64,000 nucleotides of DNA, taken from Levilactobacillus enshiensis. GTDB taxonomy: Bacteria > Bacillota > Bacilli > Lactobacillales > Lactobacillaceae. The stretch spans positions 353,409 to 417,408 of the forward strand of contig NZ_SULH01000001.1 in NCBI RefSeq assembly GCF_007115095.1, read 5' to 3'. A model generated the notes under the pieces. The model saw nothing but the letters and a program-made list of their open reading frames with translations, had not been told where the DNA came from and made no database searches. Shown here in pieces: positions 8,379-17,917 of the stretch. Numbering within the stretch: the stretch's first letter is position 1; every line of letters starts with the position of its first letter. Both the position numbers and the translations under genes were made by a program.

Positions 8379-10673
8379 TTGCCAGATTCAATTAAGGCCC
8401 ACGAACAAAAACACTTAGATGCGGTGGTTACGAAGATCAAAGCCGCAGAAAAGGACGCTAAACAGCGAATCGACGTGGCTGAGGATGACGAAGCCGGGAT
8501 TCGCAAGAACTTTGTCAACGACTTACGAATCAAAACAGATAGTTATGAGGGCTTGCTGGAAACGGCGCTGTCGGTGCGGCAACAGCAACAACTGTTGGCT
8601 GAACGGCAGAACAGTTGGCAACACGCCACAACGGAATTAAGTACGCTGCAACGCTTGGAGAAGAAGGCCTACTTTGCGCGGATCAATTTCCAAGAAGGTC
8701 CGACCGCGAAGCCGGAAACCATCTATATTGGGTTGGGGTCCTTCTCCGACACGCCTGACCACTTCTTGATCTACGATTGGCGGGCACCCATCTCGAGTAT
8801 TTACTACGATGGGGAATTGGGAAATGTGAGCTACCAGACGCCGGATGGTGAACAGACCGTCGACGTGAAACTCAAACGGCAATTTCAAATTGAAGATGGG
8901 ACCATTGTGACCCTGTATGACACCGACCAAACGGTGACGGATCAGATGTTGCTGTCGGCATTGAGCGAGCACTCCGATACCAAGATGAAGAGTATCGTGA
9001 CCACCATTCAAAAAGAACAAAATCAAATTATTCGTGATACCAAGTCCGACCTGTTATTTGTGCAGGGGGCAGCGGGTTCCGGGAAAACGGCCGCTATTTT
9101 ACAACGGGTCGCCTTTTTACTTTACCGCTACCGGGGCCATTTGACGGCAGGGCAGGTCATGCTGTTCTCACCTAACCAATTATTTAATGACTATATCGAC
9201 CAAGTGTTGCCTGAATTAGGGGAACACAACATGGTTCAGATGACATACTATCAGTATGCCGGACGACGGCTGCCGAAGATCGACGTGGAAACGTTGGCGC
9301 AGCGCTTTGGTGAGACCAATACGCCGGCACAAAAGAAGATCAATCAGCTCAAGGGAAGCCTGGCGTTCTTTGATGCTGTCACGGCCTATGCCGACCAGCT
9401 GGAAAGCCGCGACATGGTCTTCAGAAACATCAAGTTCCAAGGCAAGATCTTTATTGATAAGGAAAAGATTCAAGAAATTTACTACAGCTTCAACCGAAAC
9501 TATCACTTGGGCAACCGACTTCAAGCCACGAAGGAAGCTTTGATTCGTATCTTGAATCGGCGCATTACGAGTGAAATGAAGACCAAGTGGGTTGAAGAAA
9601 CCATTCAGGACATGAGTAAAGAACAGTTGGATACCTTGTACGGCGAAGAACCAAGAGAATTCGACTCCTCTGAAAAGGAAATGCAATTTCTGTCGCGGCG
9701 AGTCGTCATGCAGGCGTTTGACCCTATTCGTAAGGCCATCGTCCGGGCACGATTCTTGAGCATCAATAACCAATACGTTCACATGTTGCGGAGCATGCCC
9801 AATCGGATTGATTTAGCACAGGCAGGTATTTCCGTGGCGGATTGGAATGCCAGCGTGGAGGAATCGATTGGTAAGCTGAAAGATCATCGCATGCAGCTGG
9901 TTGATACGACGCCGTACCTGTACTTGTATGACAAGATGACGGGCAAGGGTGGCGAGCGAGATATGCGCTATGTCTTCATGGATGAAATCCAAGACTACAA
10001 TGCCTTTCAGTTAGCCTTCTTAAAGTTCAGCTTCCCCCGGGCACGCTTCACGATGCTGGGAGATCTGAACCAGGCCATCTTTACCAAGGAAAACAGTCGG
10101 ACGCTGTTGCAGGAACTCAGTACGATGTTTGATCCCGACAAGACGCGGGTCATTCAGTTGACGCAGTCGTACCGGTCGACGCAGCAGGTGACTGATTTCA
10201 CCAAGCATATCTTGAAAAATGGTGAAGCGGTCACTGCATTTGCACGGGAAGGTGAACTCCCAACCATGACGCTGGCGGCTGATGAAGCGGCGGGCCTCAA
10301 ACGGGTCATCGCCCAAATCAAGCAGAACGAAGAAGAGGACGAGACGACCGCCATTATTGGCAAGGATTTGGCGGATTGTCGCGACCTGACGGCACAGTTG
10401 AAGGCAGCGGGCGTGGCGGTAACGTTGATTCAGTCCGAAAACCAACGGCTGGCACCGGGAACCATTGTGGTCCCATCGTTCCTGGCCAAGGGTCTGGAAT
10501 TCGATGGTGTTATTGTTTGGCAGGCCTCAGCGAGTCGTTACGCGGCGGAGGATGAACGGCAATTGCTGTACACCATCTGCTCACGGGCCATGCATCGACT
10601 GAGTATCGTCGGCATTGGTGAGTTCTCGCCATTACTTAGCGATGTGCCTAGTGATGAGTATGAAATGGTTTAA
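8379..10673 (+). CDS. helD: HelD-like UvrD/Rep-family helicase (RNA polymerase-recycling type)
   Basis: 764 residues. A long charged N-terminal coiled-coil (roughly 1-90) is followed by a family-specific region and then an SF1 motor. Walker A is VQGAAGSGKTAAI near residue 230, Walker B is YVFMDEIQDYN, motif III is MLGDLNQAIF, and the QSYRST and FLAKGLEFDGVI motifs lie further on. This N-terminal arm plus split motor is the HelD pattern known from Bacillus, where the protein releases stalled RNA polymerase from DNA. The start is TTG 8379: AGGAGGG (8366-8372) lies 6 bases upstream and no ATG is better placed. Monocistronic with a strong terminator. Confidence 0.88.
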   Translation: MPDSIKAHEQKHLDAVVTKIKAAEKDAKQRIDVAEDDEAGIRKNFVNDLRIKTDSYEGLLETALSVRQQQQLLAERQNSWQHATTELSTLQRLEKKAYFARINFQEGPTAKPETIYIGLGSFSDTPDHFLIYDWRAPISSIYYDGELGNVSYQTPDGEQTVDVKLKRQFQIEDGTIVTLYDTDQTVTDQMLLSALSEHSDTKMKSIVTTIQKEQNQIIRDTKSDLLFVQGAAGSGKTAAILQRVAFLLYRYRGHLTAGQVMLFSPNQLFNDYIDQVLPELGEHNMVQMTYYQYAGRRLPKIDVETLAQRFGETNTPAQKKINQLKGSLAFFDAVTAYADQLESRDMVFRNIKFQGKIFIDKEKIQEIYYSFNRNYHLGNRLQATKEALIRILNRRITSEMKTKWVEETIQDMSKEQLDTLYGEEPREFDSSEKEMQFLSRRVVMQAFDPIRKAIVRARFLSINNQYVHMLRSMPNRIDLAQAGISVADWNASVEESIGKLKDHRMQLVDTTPYLYLYDKMTGKGGERDMRYVFMDEIQDYNAFQLAFLKFSFPRARFTMLGDLNQAIFTKENSRTLLQELSTMFDPDKTRVIQLTQSYRSTQQVTDFTKHILKNGEAVTAFAREGELPTMTLAADEAAGLKRVIAQIKQNEEEDETTAIIGKDLADCRDLTAQLKAAGVAVTLIQSENQRLAPGTIVVPSFLAKGLEFDGVIVWQASASRYAAEDERQLLYTICSRAMHRLSIVGIGEFSPLLSDVPSDEYEMV

Positions 10674-10681
10674 GTGAATTG

Positions 10682-10727
10682 AAAACGCATGTCGCTGACT
10701 GTTGTGGTCGGGGCATGCGTTTTTTTG
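10682..10727 (+). terminator. Terminator after helD
   Basis: AAAACGCATG (10682-10691) pairs perfectly with CATGCGTTTT (10714-10723), followed by more T. Confidence 0.92.
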
Positions 10728-10814
10728 TTTGTTGGGAAACTAATGATAGATAGAAATATAGTTAGTCATATTAGCTAGTTAGTGATTTGTAGGGCAACCT
10801 TTCTCTTGACGTAT

Positions 10815-10858
10815 TTGACACTAAAGCGGTTGTCAACGGGGTGATGGTACGATATGCT
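10815..10858 (+). promoter_or_regulatory. Promoter with overlapping inverted repeat
   Basis: -35 TTGTCA (10830-10835), 17-bp spacer, -10 TATGCT (10853-10858). TTGACA (10815-10820) and TGTCAA (10831-10836) form an inverted repeat that overlaps the -35 box, a plausible operator. It would drive the small gene at 10963. Confidence 0.55.
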
Positions 10859-10962
10859 TTAAGAGGTTAAATGAAACTGACTTAGACTGCTGTTACAGTG
10901 TCATTGCCCAAGGTATTCTCCATGAGTGCGGAGCTAATTCTGTGTAGAAGGAAAGTGAAGTT

Positions 10963-11163
10963 ATGCCAGTACAGCCATACACTGCTGCCAAAAAAGCGGC
11001 CAATGAAAGATGGAACAAAAAGAACAAGGAACGGGTACGGTACATTGCGGAGCGGTCTAAAGCACGTAGCTTTATTAAAAAATACGCGACTGATGACGAT
11101 TTGCACGAACTTTTGGACTTGATCACTAGCAAGTTAGCTGAAAGGCCAGTGAGTGACGCTTAG
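10963..11163 (+). CDS. Small basic protein of unknown function
   Basis: 66 residues, very rich in Lys and Arg in the first half (KKAANERWNKKNKERVRY) with an acidic helical end (DDDLHELLDLITSKLAE). AAGGAAAG precedes the ATG. It resembles small conserved hypothetical proteins seen in many Lactobacillaceae and their phages, but I cannot name a function. A DNA- or RNA-binding role is only suggested by charge. It has its own promoter-like site and is followed by a modest hairpin. The distinct reading frame with an RBS and the amphipathic composition make it a credible gene. Confidence 0.65.
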   Translation: MPVQPYTAAKKAANERWNKKNKERVRYIAERSKARSFIKKYATDDDLHELLDLITSKLAERPVSDA

Positions 11164-11225
11164 TTCTGCAACCGGAGATATTAAAAAATATTCTCTGTGT
11201 ACTGTCGGGGAAAGCTTCGTGGACC

Positions 11226-11252
11226 GGGGGCCATTTTTCGGGCCCTTTTTTC
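11226..11252 (+). terminator. Terminator after the small basic protein gene
   Basis: GGGCC (11228-11232) pairs with GGCCC (11241-11245), followed by six T. The stem is short but GC-rich. Confidence 0.6.
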
Positions 11253-11378
11253 ATACAACGATCTTTTTCCTAACCGTTTTAGTAAGCGCCTCCATTTTAC
11301 AACTTCTCAGTGTCGGAAACGATCGACTTTGCGGTATAATGGTGGGTAATTATTTCTATCCAAAGTTGAGGTGTCTCC

Positions 11379-12302
11379 ATGAGTGATCCCATTAATTACA
11401 ATGCATTTACCCGCGCACAGTGGCGGGCGTTTTCCGATGATGCCACGTTACCGTTGACGCAAGAAAGTTTGCGGCAAATCAAGGCGTTCAATGATCGGAT
11501 TTCCTTGCAAGACGTTCAAGATGTTTACATTCCGTTGGTTCATTTGTTGCACCTGGAGTTCGACCATTATCAAAAGCTCCAACAGGATAAGGCGACCTTT
11601 CTACAGCAAAAGAAGCACCGGGTACCGTTTATCATCGGGATTGCGGGGAGCGTTGCTGTTGGGAAAAGTACGGCGGCACGACTGTTGGAAGTTTTGCTCA
11701 ATCACTATTTCAAGGGGCAACGCATTCAGCTGATTACGACCGACGGCTTTTTATATAGTAATGAAGAATTAAAAAAACGTAATCTAATGGCCCGTAAAGG
11801 GTTTCCTGAAAGTTATGATATGGCGAAACTCATTCACTTTTTAAACGCGGTGAAGGCCGGTGAAAAATTAATTAAGGCGCCGGTCTATTCGCATAAAGTT
11901 TATGATATCGTCCCTGATCAGTTTGAATACATTATGCATCCGGACGTGCTCATTGTTGAGGGAATTAATACCCTGCAATTGCCGACGAACGAACAGATCT
12001 ACGTCAGCGATTTTACTGATTTTTCGATCTATGTCGATGCTGACCCGAGCTTAGTGGAAAATTGGTTCCTGGAACGATTTGAACTGTTACTGGAAACGGC
12101 CTTTCAGGACCCCACCAATTATTACTATCCCTATGCAATTGGTGATCATGATGCGGCACTGGCCAAAGGAAAAGCGGTTTGGCGCGACATTGATCTGAAA
12201 AATTTGGAAGAGTACATTTTGCCAACCCGGAATCGCGCCGACATGATCATTCACAAGACCTTCCATCATCGTATTGACCGATTACTGCTGCGAAAGTATT
12301 AG
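11379..12302 (+). CDS. coaA: Type I pantothenate kinase
   Basis: 307 residues, the usual length for CoaA. It catalyses ATP-dependent phosphorylation of pantothenate, the first step to coenzyme A, in the cytosol. Walker A is GIAGSVAVGKSTAAR (near residue 88), followed by LITTDGFLYSNEEL and RKGFPESYDMAKLI, all conserved in the bacterial type I enzyme, then VYSHKVYDIVPD and VLIVEGINTLQ. The ATG is preceded by TTGAGGTG. A TATAAT at 11335-11340 is a likely -10 box. The stop is merged with the ribosome-binding site of the next gene, so the two are probably co-transcribed. Confidence 0.96.
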   Translation: MSDPINYNAFTRAQWRAFSDDATLPLTQESLRQIKAFNDRISLQDVQDVYIPLVHLLHLEFDHYQKLQQDKATFLQQKKHRVPFIIGIAGSVAVGKSTAARLLEVLLNHYFKGQRIQLITTDGFLYSNEELKKRNLMARKGFPESYDMAKLIHFLNAVKAGEKLIKAPVYSHKVYDIVPDQFEYIMHPDVLIVEGINTLQLPTNEQIYVSDFTDFSIYVDADPSLVENWFLERFELLLETAFQDPTNYYYPYAIGDHDAALAKGKAVWRDIDLKNLEEYILPTRNRADMIIHKTFHHRIDRLLLRKY

Positions 12303-12313
12303 GAGGCGGTCGA

Positions 12314-12892
12314 ATGTTACGAGATGCGACTATCGTTGACGCTGATGCAGTGGCCATGCTGGTACTACATGAGCTTGAACGGCGCCAATTGCGGCGGCTA
12401 CGGCGAATCAGTAAGGAGCAGCTCTCGCAATTGTTGTTCGTCGGGTACCACCAACCTAATTTTCGCTACGGCTACGCCCAGGCGCGCGTCTATCAAAATC
12501 AGGGCGTCGCGGTAGGCGTGGCGTATGGGTATCCAGCGGCAGTTGAAGGCACGTTAGATAACCAGTGGTCGGCGCTGTTTTCTCGGTTGCAGGTGACGCC
12601 GCCCCAACAACTAGTTGTGACGCCACGCGCACTGGCTGATGAATGGTATTTAGACTTACTAACGGTACGGAACCGTTCCAAGGATAAGACTTTTCAGCAG
12701 AAATGGTTCGACGAATGGCTCTTGGGTGACGCGATTCACCGGGCCAAGTTAAGCGGTTGTCCGGTGATGGGGATGGACGTGCGGCCGGGAAGTCCACTGG
12801 GGACGTTGGCAGCAGAATATGGCTTTGTCGCGACCCAGCGACGGTTGTTGGACAGACAGGCCTATTATCATTTACGCCTGAAATTAACTTAG
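12314..12892 (+). CDS. GNAT-like N-acetyltransferase family protein
   Basis: 192 residues. The N-terminus LRDATIVDADAVAMLVLHELE looks like the first strand and helix of a GNAT fold. ADEWYLDLLTVRNRSKDKTFQQKWFDEWLLGDAI resembles the central strand plus acetyl-CoA pyrophosphate loop, and GSPLGTLAAEYGFVATQRRLL resembles the C-terminal strand region. The loop is not a clean Q/RxxGxG/A, so the assignment is tentative. AGGAGG precedes the ATG and overlaps the coaA stop region. Substrate unknown; it could instead be an inactive GNAT relative. Confidence 0.6.
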   Translation: MLRDATIVDADAVAMLVLHELERRQLRRLRRISKEQLSQLLFVGYHQPNFRYGYAQARVYQNQGVAVGVAYGYPAAVEGTLDNQWSALFSRLQVTPPQQLVVTPRALADEWYLDLLTVRNRSKDKTFQQKWFDEWLLGDAIHRAKLSGCPVMGMDVRPGSPLGTLAAEYGFVATQRRLLDRQAYYHLRLKLT

Positions 12893-13016
12893 CCGTTATT
12901 CTGGCGACTAAACTTCAGGCGCTGAAAGCCCGAACCACGGGAGTAAGCAGCAGTGGTGAAGGCCAATTGCAACTTACCGGGTGACCCAGTTTTAGTCGAA
13001 ATCGGTCGGATTTGCA

Positions 13017-13045
13017 TTGACCATCGTTTGAGAAATCTGTATGAT
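13017..13045 (+). promoter_or_regulatory. guaA promoter
   Basis: -35 TTGACC (13017-13022), 17-bp spacer, -10 TATGAT (13040-13045), about 37 bases before the chosen start. No purine riboswitch fits in this short leader. Confidence 0.75.
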
Positions 13046-13081
13046 ATAACCAATGTTGAAAAAGAAGAAAGGGTGAATGGC

Positions 13082-14638
13082 TTGGCAAACGTGGATATGT
13101 CCAAATTCGATAAGATTATCGTTTTGGATTTCGGAAGTCAATACAATCAATTGATTACGCGCCGGATTCGTGACATGGGCGTTTACTCTGAATTAAAGGC
13201 CCACACCATGAGTGCGGCTGAGATCAAGGCTTGGGGCCCCAAGGGAATTATCTTCTCCGGGGGACCAAACAGTGTGTATGACAGTAGTGCCTTTAATGTG
13301 GACCCAGAGATTTTTAACCTAGGAATTCCAATTTTGGGAATCTGCTATGGGATGCAACTGATGGCCCACAGTTTGACCGGTGGTAAAGTTGAGTCTGCAG
13401 ACAACCGGGAATACGGTCGAGCAGACATTACCGTGTTGAGCGAAGATGCCAAACTGTTCAAGGACACGCCGAAGACCCAGACCGTCTGGATGAGCCATGG
13501 TGACTTAGTGACGCAAGTGCCAGATGGGTTTGAACGTGTGGCAACCAGTGACAATTGCCCGATTTCTGCCATGCAGGACGTTGACCGCAACTTTTACGGG
13601 ATTCAATTCCACGCGGAAGTTCGTAATACAGAATATGGGAATGACATTCTGAAGCACTTTGCTTTTGACGTCTGTGGCGCGGCGGCAAACTGGTCCATGG
13701 ATGACTTTATCGACTTACAAATCGAACACATCCGTGAAACGGTCGGCAACAAGCGTGTCTTGTTGGGCCTGTCTGGTGGGGTTGATTCCTCAGTAGTTGG
13801 TGTGCTCTTGCATAAGGCCATTGGCACGCAATTGACCAGTATCTTTGTCGATCACGGCCTCTTGCGGAAGGGTGAAGCCAAGCAAGTGATGGATAGCTTG
13901 GAAGGAAAGTTCGGGTTGAACATCGTTAAAGTCGATGCGCAAGACCGTTTCCTGAGCAAACTGGCTGGTGTCACTGAACCTGAAAAGAAACGTAAGATCA
14001 TTGGTAACGAATTTATCCAAGTCTTTAATGACGAGGCCCAAAAGCTCGATGGTATCGACTTCTTGGCCCAAGGAACGTTGTACACGGACGTGATTGAAAG
14101 TGGGACTGATACGGCACAAACTATCAAGTCACACCATAACGTCGGTGGGTTGCCGGAAGACATGCACTTCCAGCTGATTGAACCACTCCGTTCCTTGTTT
14201 AAGGATGAAGCCCGTGAGTTGGGTGAAAAGCTGGGGATGCCAAGCGAACTCGTTTGGCGGCAACCATTCCCTGGTCCCGGTTTAGGAATTCGAGTTCTTG
14301 GCGAAATCACGCCAGAAAAGTTACAGATCGTCCGCGATAGTGACCTGATTCTGCGTGAAGAAATCAAAAAGGCCGGCCTCGACCGCGATATTTGGCAATA
14401 CTTTACGGTCTTACCAAACATCAAGAGTGTGGGTGTCATGGGTGATGGCCGGACTTACGACTACGCCGTAGGTATCCGGGCTGTGACGTCGATTGACGGC
14501 ATGACCGCTGACTTTGCCCGCATTCCTTGGGATGTTTTACAGGAGATTTCTGTTCGCATCGTCAATGAAGTGGATCATGTGAACCGCATTCTGTACGATG
14601 TTACGAGTAAGCCGCCTTCGACTATTGAATGGGAATAG
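13082..14638 (+). CDS. guaA: GMP synthase (glutamine-hydrolysing)
   Basis: 518 residues. It converts XMP, ATP and glutamine to GMP. An N-terminal class I glutamine amidotransferase domain has the nucleophile elbow GICYGMQL and a catalytic His/Glu region read as QFHAEV, where QFHPEV is more usual. A PP-loop ATP pyrophosphatase follows (LSGGVDSSV), then the C-terminal dimerisation domain ([16 protein letters not shown]). The frame is open upstream to 12953, but TTG 13082 is chosen: it gives the usual [18 protein letters not shown] start, and AAAGGG (13068-13073) lies 8 bases before. ATG 13097 is the alternative. A promoter and a terminator frame the gene. Confidence 0.96.
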   Translation: MANVDMSKFDKIIVLDFGSQYNQLITRRIRDMGVYSELKAHTMSAAEIKAWGPKGIIFSGGPNSVYDSSAFNVDPEIFNLGIPILGICYGMQLMAHSLTGGKVESADNREYGRADITVLSEDAKLFKDTPKTQTVWMSHGDLVTQVPDGFERVATSDNCPISAMQDVDRNFYGIQFHAEVRNTEYGNDILKHFAFDVCGAAANWSMDDFIDLQIEHIRETVGNKRVLLGLSGGVDSSVVGVLLHKAIGTQLTSIFVDHGLLRKGEAKQVMDSLEGKFGLNIVKVDAQDRFLSKLAGVTEPEKKRKIIGNEFIQVFNDEAQKLDGIDFLAQGTLYTDVIESGTDTAQTIKSHHNVGGLPEDMHFQLIEPLRSLFKDEARELGEKLGMPSELVWRQPFPGPGLGIRVLGEITPEKLQIVRDSDLILREEIKKAGLDRDIWQYFTVLPNIKSVGVMGDGRTYDYAVGIRAVTSIDGMTADFARIPWDVLQEISVRIVNEVDHVNRILYDVTSKPPSTIEWE

Positions 14639-14709
14639 GCCCCATTCTAAGCTATTTGCGTGATTTGATTTTTGTCTATAATTGGTAGGCCATTTTTAGG
14701 ACTATCACA

Positions 14710-14746
14710 AAAAGCGATCTCCTATAAAAGGGAGGTCGCTTTTTTA
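14710..14746. terminator. Bidirectional terminator between guaA and kdgA
   Basis: AAAGCGATCTCC (14711-14722) pairs with GGAGGTCGCTTT (14731-14742) with one wobble. T run on the plus strand and AAAA on the left serve the convergent genes. Confidence 0.9.
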
Positions 14747-14760
14747 TATCCAAACATTAA

Positions 14761-15417
14761 TTAAAGGCTTACAAGTGTCTTTTGAATCCGGTTATATTCA
14801 TCCATGTATTCTTTAGCGTTCTGTGTGACGCCAGCAAAGTCATCGTCAGCTGCTGGGGCAGTCAAACCACCACCGGCACCAACAACTACCGCACCAGCTG
14901 CAAACCAGTCGCTCATATTTTGAACGTTAACGCCACCGGATGGCATGACATTTAAGTAAGGGAATGGACCATGATATTCCTTGATAGCCACAGTTCCAGC
15001 CATAGCCCCTGGGAACAATTTAACTACCTCAGAGCCATATCTTAAGGCAGTCTGGGCTTCTGTAACGGTGTAGGTTCCGGGAACGTAAGGGACTTGGTAG
15101 AGATTGCACATCAGTGCCACTTCTTTGTCAAAAGTAGGGCTAACGATGAACTGTGCGCCGGCAATGATTGCTAATCGAGCGGAGGTAGCGTCTAAAACGG
15201 TACCAGCACCGACAACCACGTCAGTATCTGCATACTTACCGACTAATTCACTAATAACCGTGTCGGCGTGGGGCACACTATAAGTCAATTCCAATCCCGT
15301 TACACCACCGGCAATCACAGCATCCGCAACTTTAACGGCTTTTTCCGGCGTTTCGGCCCGAATGACGGCAATGACACCCGTGTTGATCATTTTCTGTAGT
15401 AAATCTGCTCTTTTCAT
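14761..15417 (-). CDS. kdgA: 2-dehydro-3-deoxyphosphogluconate (KDPG) aldolase
   Basis: 218 residues, class I aldolase of the KDPG/KHG family. It cleaves KDPG to pyruvate and glyceraldehyde-3-phosphate, the last step of hexuronate breakdown. Visible are IAVIRAETPEKAVKVADAVIAGG, the GAGTVLDATSA segment, SPTFDKEV, and the Schiff-base lysine context SEVVKLFPGAMAG. VMPSGGVNVQNM forms the phosphate pocket. It lies 14 bases downstream of kdgK, so the two form a pair. Distal gene of the minus-strand uronate cluster, ending at a shared terminator with guaA. Confidence 0.95.
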   Translation of the reverse strand: MKRADLLQKMINTGVIAVIRAETPEKAVKVADAVIAGGVTGLELTYSVPHADTVISELVGKYADTDVVVGAGTVLDATSARLAIIAGAQFIVSPTFDKEVALMCNLYQVPYVPGTYTVTEAQTALRYGSEVVKLFPGAMAGTVAIKEYHGPFPYLNVMPSGGVNVQNMSDWFAAGAVVVGAGGGLTAPAADDDFAGVTQNAKEYMDEYNRIQKTLVSL

Positions 15418-15431
15418 AAAATATAACCTTC

Positions 15432-16394
15432 TTATTCTGTAGTTTGTTGACTCTGTAAGTACGTATCTAGCTCAGCTGGTGTTGGATAACCGTCGTTGTC
15501 ACCAGGGCTCATGACAGCTAGAGCACCAATTGCGCAACCACGACGTGCGGCTTTGGCAATTGATAAGCCGTCTAGTAAGCCGGTGATTAAGCCAACCGCG
15601 AAACCATCACCAGCACCGACTGTGTCCACAACAGTCTGAACATGAAAACCAGGAATAGTTTGTGCCTGTCCATTTCTCTGCTTAATGTAGGCGCCTTTAG
15701 GTCCTAATTTCACGATAACAGTTTGCGTTATCTCACTTTGATTCAGGTAAAAGTCGGCAATCTTCTCCGGATCAGTTGACCCCATTAAAATCTCACCCTC
15801 ATGAATACCTGGCATGACAAGATCGGCATTCTTAGCGAGGTCATTTGTCACGGTCACCATGCGCGCTTGAGTATCCCAAAGAGCAGGCCGAAGATTGGGG
15901 TCGAAAGTGATGAACTTGTTGTGTTGCCGTAAACGTTGACTGAGTAGCTTGAGGACAGTCAAATCGTTGTCAGATAGGGCAGCAAAGATACCGGAGAGGT
16001 GGGCAATCTTGACGTCATCGAAATCAATTTGATCAAGAGTCTGCGCGTTAAAGTTAGCTGCTGCCGAGTTCTTTCTGAAATAGAATGTCTTTGGATCGCC
16101 ATGGCTGACCCGTTCCTTTAAATAGAATCCGGTCCAGTGCTCAGCATCTTCACTAACATAAGTGTTACCAACTTTGGAAGCCGTCATTGCTTTGCGAATG
16201 AATTTGCCAAAGGGATCTTGGCCGACCGCTGAAATATATTCTGACTGGTGACCAAGACGTGAGACACCAATGGCAACGTTTAATTCGGCGCCCGCCACAA
16301 ACTTTGAAAAGTCAGTGGCGTCTACTAAAGTTTGATCAACGTTAGTAGACGCAAAGACGGCCATGGGTTCACCGATTGTTAAGAATTCAGCCAT
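15432..16394 (-). CDS. kdgK: 2-dehydro-3-deoxygluconokinase (KDG kinase)
   Basis: 320-residue PfkB-family sugar kinase. The N-terminal GEPMAVFAS motif and FSKFVAGAELNVAIGVSRLG substrate loop are typical. The C-terminal PfkB signature DTVGAGDGFAVGLITGLL contains the catalytic aspartate and anion hole. It phosphorylates 2-keto-3-deoxygluconate made by UxuA. About 100 bases separate it from uxaC; these hold a hairpin terminator and a TATACT -10-like box (16431-16436), so kdgK-kdgA may be only partly read through from upstream. Confidence 0.94.
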   Translation of the reverse strand: MAEFLTIGEPMAVFASTNVDQTLVDATDFSKFVAGAELNVAIGVSRLGHQSEYISAVGQDPFGKFIRKAMTASKVGNTYVSEDAEHWTGFYLKERVSHGDPKTFYFRKNSAAANFNAQTLDQIDFDDVKIAHLSGIFAALSDNDLTVLKLLSQRLRQHNKFITFDPNLRPALWDTQARMVTVTNDLAKNADLVMPGIHEGEILMGSTDPEKIADFYLNQSEITQTVIVKLGPKGAYIKQRNGQAQTIPGFHVQTVVDTVGAGDGFAVGLITGLLDGLSIAKAARRGCAIGALAVMSPGDNDGYPTPAELDTYLQSQQTTE

Positions 16395-16454
16395 ATGCTT
16401 ATTCCTCTTTTCTTATCTGCGATTATGTGGAGTATAGTAAAATTTCTAAAATGA

Positions 16455-16483
16455 AAAGGGATGCGAAATATTCGCGTCCCTTT
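16455..16483 (-). terminator. Hairpin terminator between uxaC and kdgK
   Basis: AAAGGGATGCGAA and TTCGCGTCCCTTT (16455-16483) form a 13-bp stem with one wobble. A T-rich stretch follows on the minus strand. Confidence 0.75.
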
Positions 16484-16496
16484 CGTCTAGATAGGG

Positions 16497-17912
16497 TTAG
16501 TCGTTGAAGAAACCGAAGTAGTCACGTGCGTTCTCGTAACTGATGCGCTTCACGATTTTACCCAAGTACTCAAGATCGTCAGGAGCTTGTCCGCGAGCAA
16601 CCCATTGACCGATAACATCACACATTACACGACGGAAGTACTCATGACGTGGGTAGGATAGGAAGGAGCGACTATCGGTTAACATGCCTAAGAAGTTGGG
16701 GAACATACCAGTGTTGGCATAAAGCTTCATCTGGTCTTCCATACCATCACGGGTGTCGTTGTACCACCAACCAGCGCCAAGGTGCATCTTTTGAACGGGT
16801 CCTTCTTGGAAGTTACCCAGTAAGGTGGCAATGGCCATCCAGTCGTTAGGATTTAGGGAGTAGAAGATTGTCTTAGGAAGGATTCCCTTGGTTTGGGCGT
16901 CGTAGAACAGGCGACGAACTTGTTCGGTCAGGTCAGCCTGTGTCCCAACGGAATCAAAGCCCGTGTTAGGACCAATTTTGTCGAACATTGGCTTGTTTTG
17001 TGAACGGGCAACGTTTACGTGATATTGGAGAACCCAATCGTGTTTTTGAGCGAGTTGCATCATAGTTTCAACCAGAGCAGTCGTGAATTTATTCAAATCA
17101 TCGGCTGATAAGGATTCGTTGGCCATTCCCTTAGCAAAAATAGTTTCAAGTTCAGCGTCTGATGCATCAGCGTAGTAGTAAGTGTTTAAGCCGAGGTCAG
17201 CAATCTTGCCACCGTGATCGGCAAAGAATTGAACACGTTGGGCCATCGCTTCAGTTAACGTCTTGAAACTAGTGATCGTAATACCAGCTGCAGAGCCTAA
17301 TCGCTTTAAGTAGTCGGCATAAGTATCAGCAGTAATGTTGAAAGCATCGTCGGGACGCATGCCGGGAAGAACTTTGAAGGCGAGATGTTCTTTAGCTAAT
17401 AATTCATGGTACTTTAAGTCGGATTCTGGTGCGTCAGTCGTGACAACCACTTGAACGTTAGAACGTGCAATTAAAGCACGAGGTGTGAAGGAAGGGGTCG
17501 CAAGTTGTTGATTAGCTTCATCCCAAATTTCTTTGGCAGTGCTAGGATCAAGGCGCTTATTGATGCCAAAGAAGCGACGTAATTCCAGGTGAGTCCATTC
17601 GTACAATGGAGAACCTAATGAATCATTGATCGTTTTGGCCCAAGCCACGAACTTGTCGTAATCATCACCGTCACCGGTAATCAATTCTTCGGGGACACCA
17701 TGGTCACGTTCCAACCGCCACTTGTAGTGGTCACCGTACAAGCCTTCATTGATCCAAATTTGAGAGATGTTGGCGTAATTTTTGTTTTCGTAAATTTCCT
17801 TTGGTTCCAAGTGGCAGTGATAATCGATAATCGGCTCATTCTGTGCATATTCGTGGAATAGCTTTTTGGCAACACCAGTGGTTAATAGAAAATCATCATT
17901 TAATAAAGTCAT
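16497..17912 (-). CDS. uxaC: Glucuronate (uronate) isomerase
   Basis: 471 residues, the normal UxaC length. It isomerises D-glucuronate to D-fructuronate, and D-galacturonate to D-tagaturonate. Family motifs are IIDYHCHLEPKEIYENKNY (metal-binding His residues near 35), LYEWTHLELRRFFGI, VTTDAPESDLKYH, and LGAGWWYNDTRDGMEDQ, with LTDSRSFLSYPRHEYFRR near the end. The start is ATG 17912 rather than GTG 17921 because GAGGAG is 8 bases ahead of the ATG. It follows the 121-aa unknown gene by 5 bases, so they are co-translated neighbours. Confidence 0.95.
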   Translation of the reverse strand: MTLLNDDFLLTTGVAKKLFHEYAQNEPIIDYHCHLEPKEIYENKNYANISQIWINEGLYGDHYKWRLERDHGVPEELITGDGDDYDKFVAWAKTINDSLGSPLYEWTHLELRRFFGINKRLDPSTAKEIWDEANQQLATPSFTPRALIARSNVQVVVTTDAPESDLKYHELLAKEHLAFKVLPGMRPDDAFNITADTYADYLKRLGSAAGITITSFKTLTEAMAQRVQFFADHGGKIADLGLNTYYYADASDAELETIFAKGMANESLSADDLNKFTTALVETMMQLAQKHDWVLQYHVNVARSQNKPMFDKIGPNTGFDSVGTQADLTEQVRRLFYDAQTKGILPKTIFYSLNPNDWMAIATLLGNFQEGPVQKMHLGAGWWYNDTRDGMEDQMKLYANTGMFPNFLGMLTDSRSFLSYPRHEYFRRVMCDVIGQWVARGQAPDDLEYLGKIVKRISYENARDYFGFFND

Positions 17913-17917
17913 AAGAA

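Noticed and set aside
11153-11386. 77-codon plus-strand ORF before coaA
   Set aside because: It overlaps a terminator, a TATAAT box and the coaA start; hydrophobic stretches come from T-rich intergenic DNA.
12893-13081. Purine riboswitch before guaA
   Set aside because: The promoter at 13017-13045 leaves only about 30 bases of leader, too short for the aptamer.
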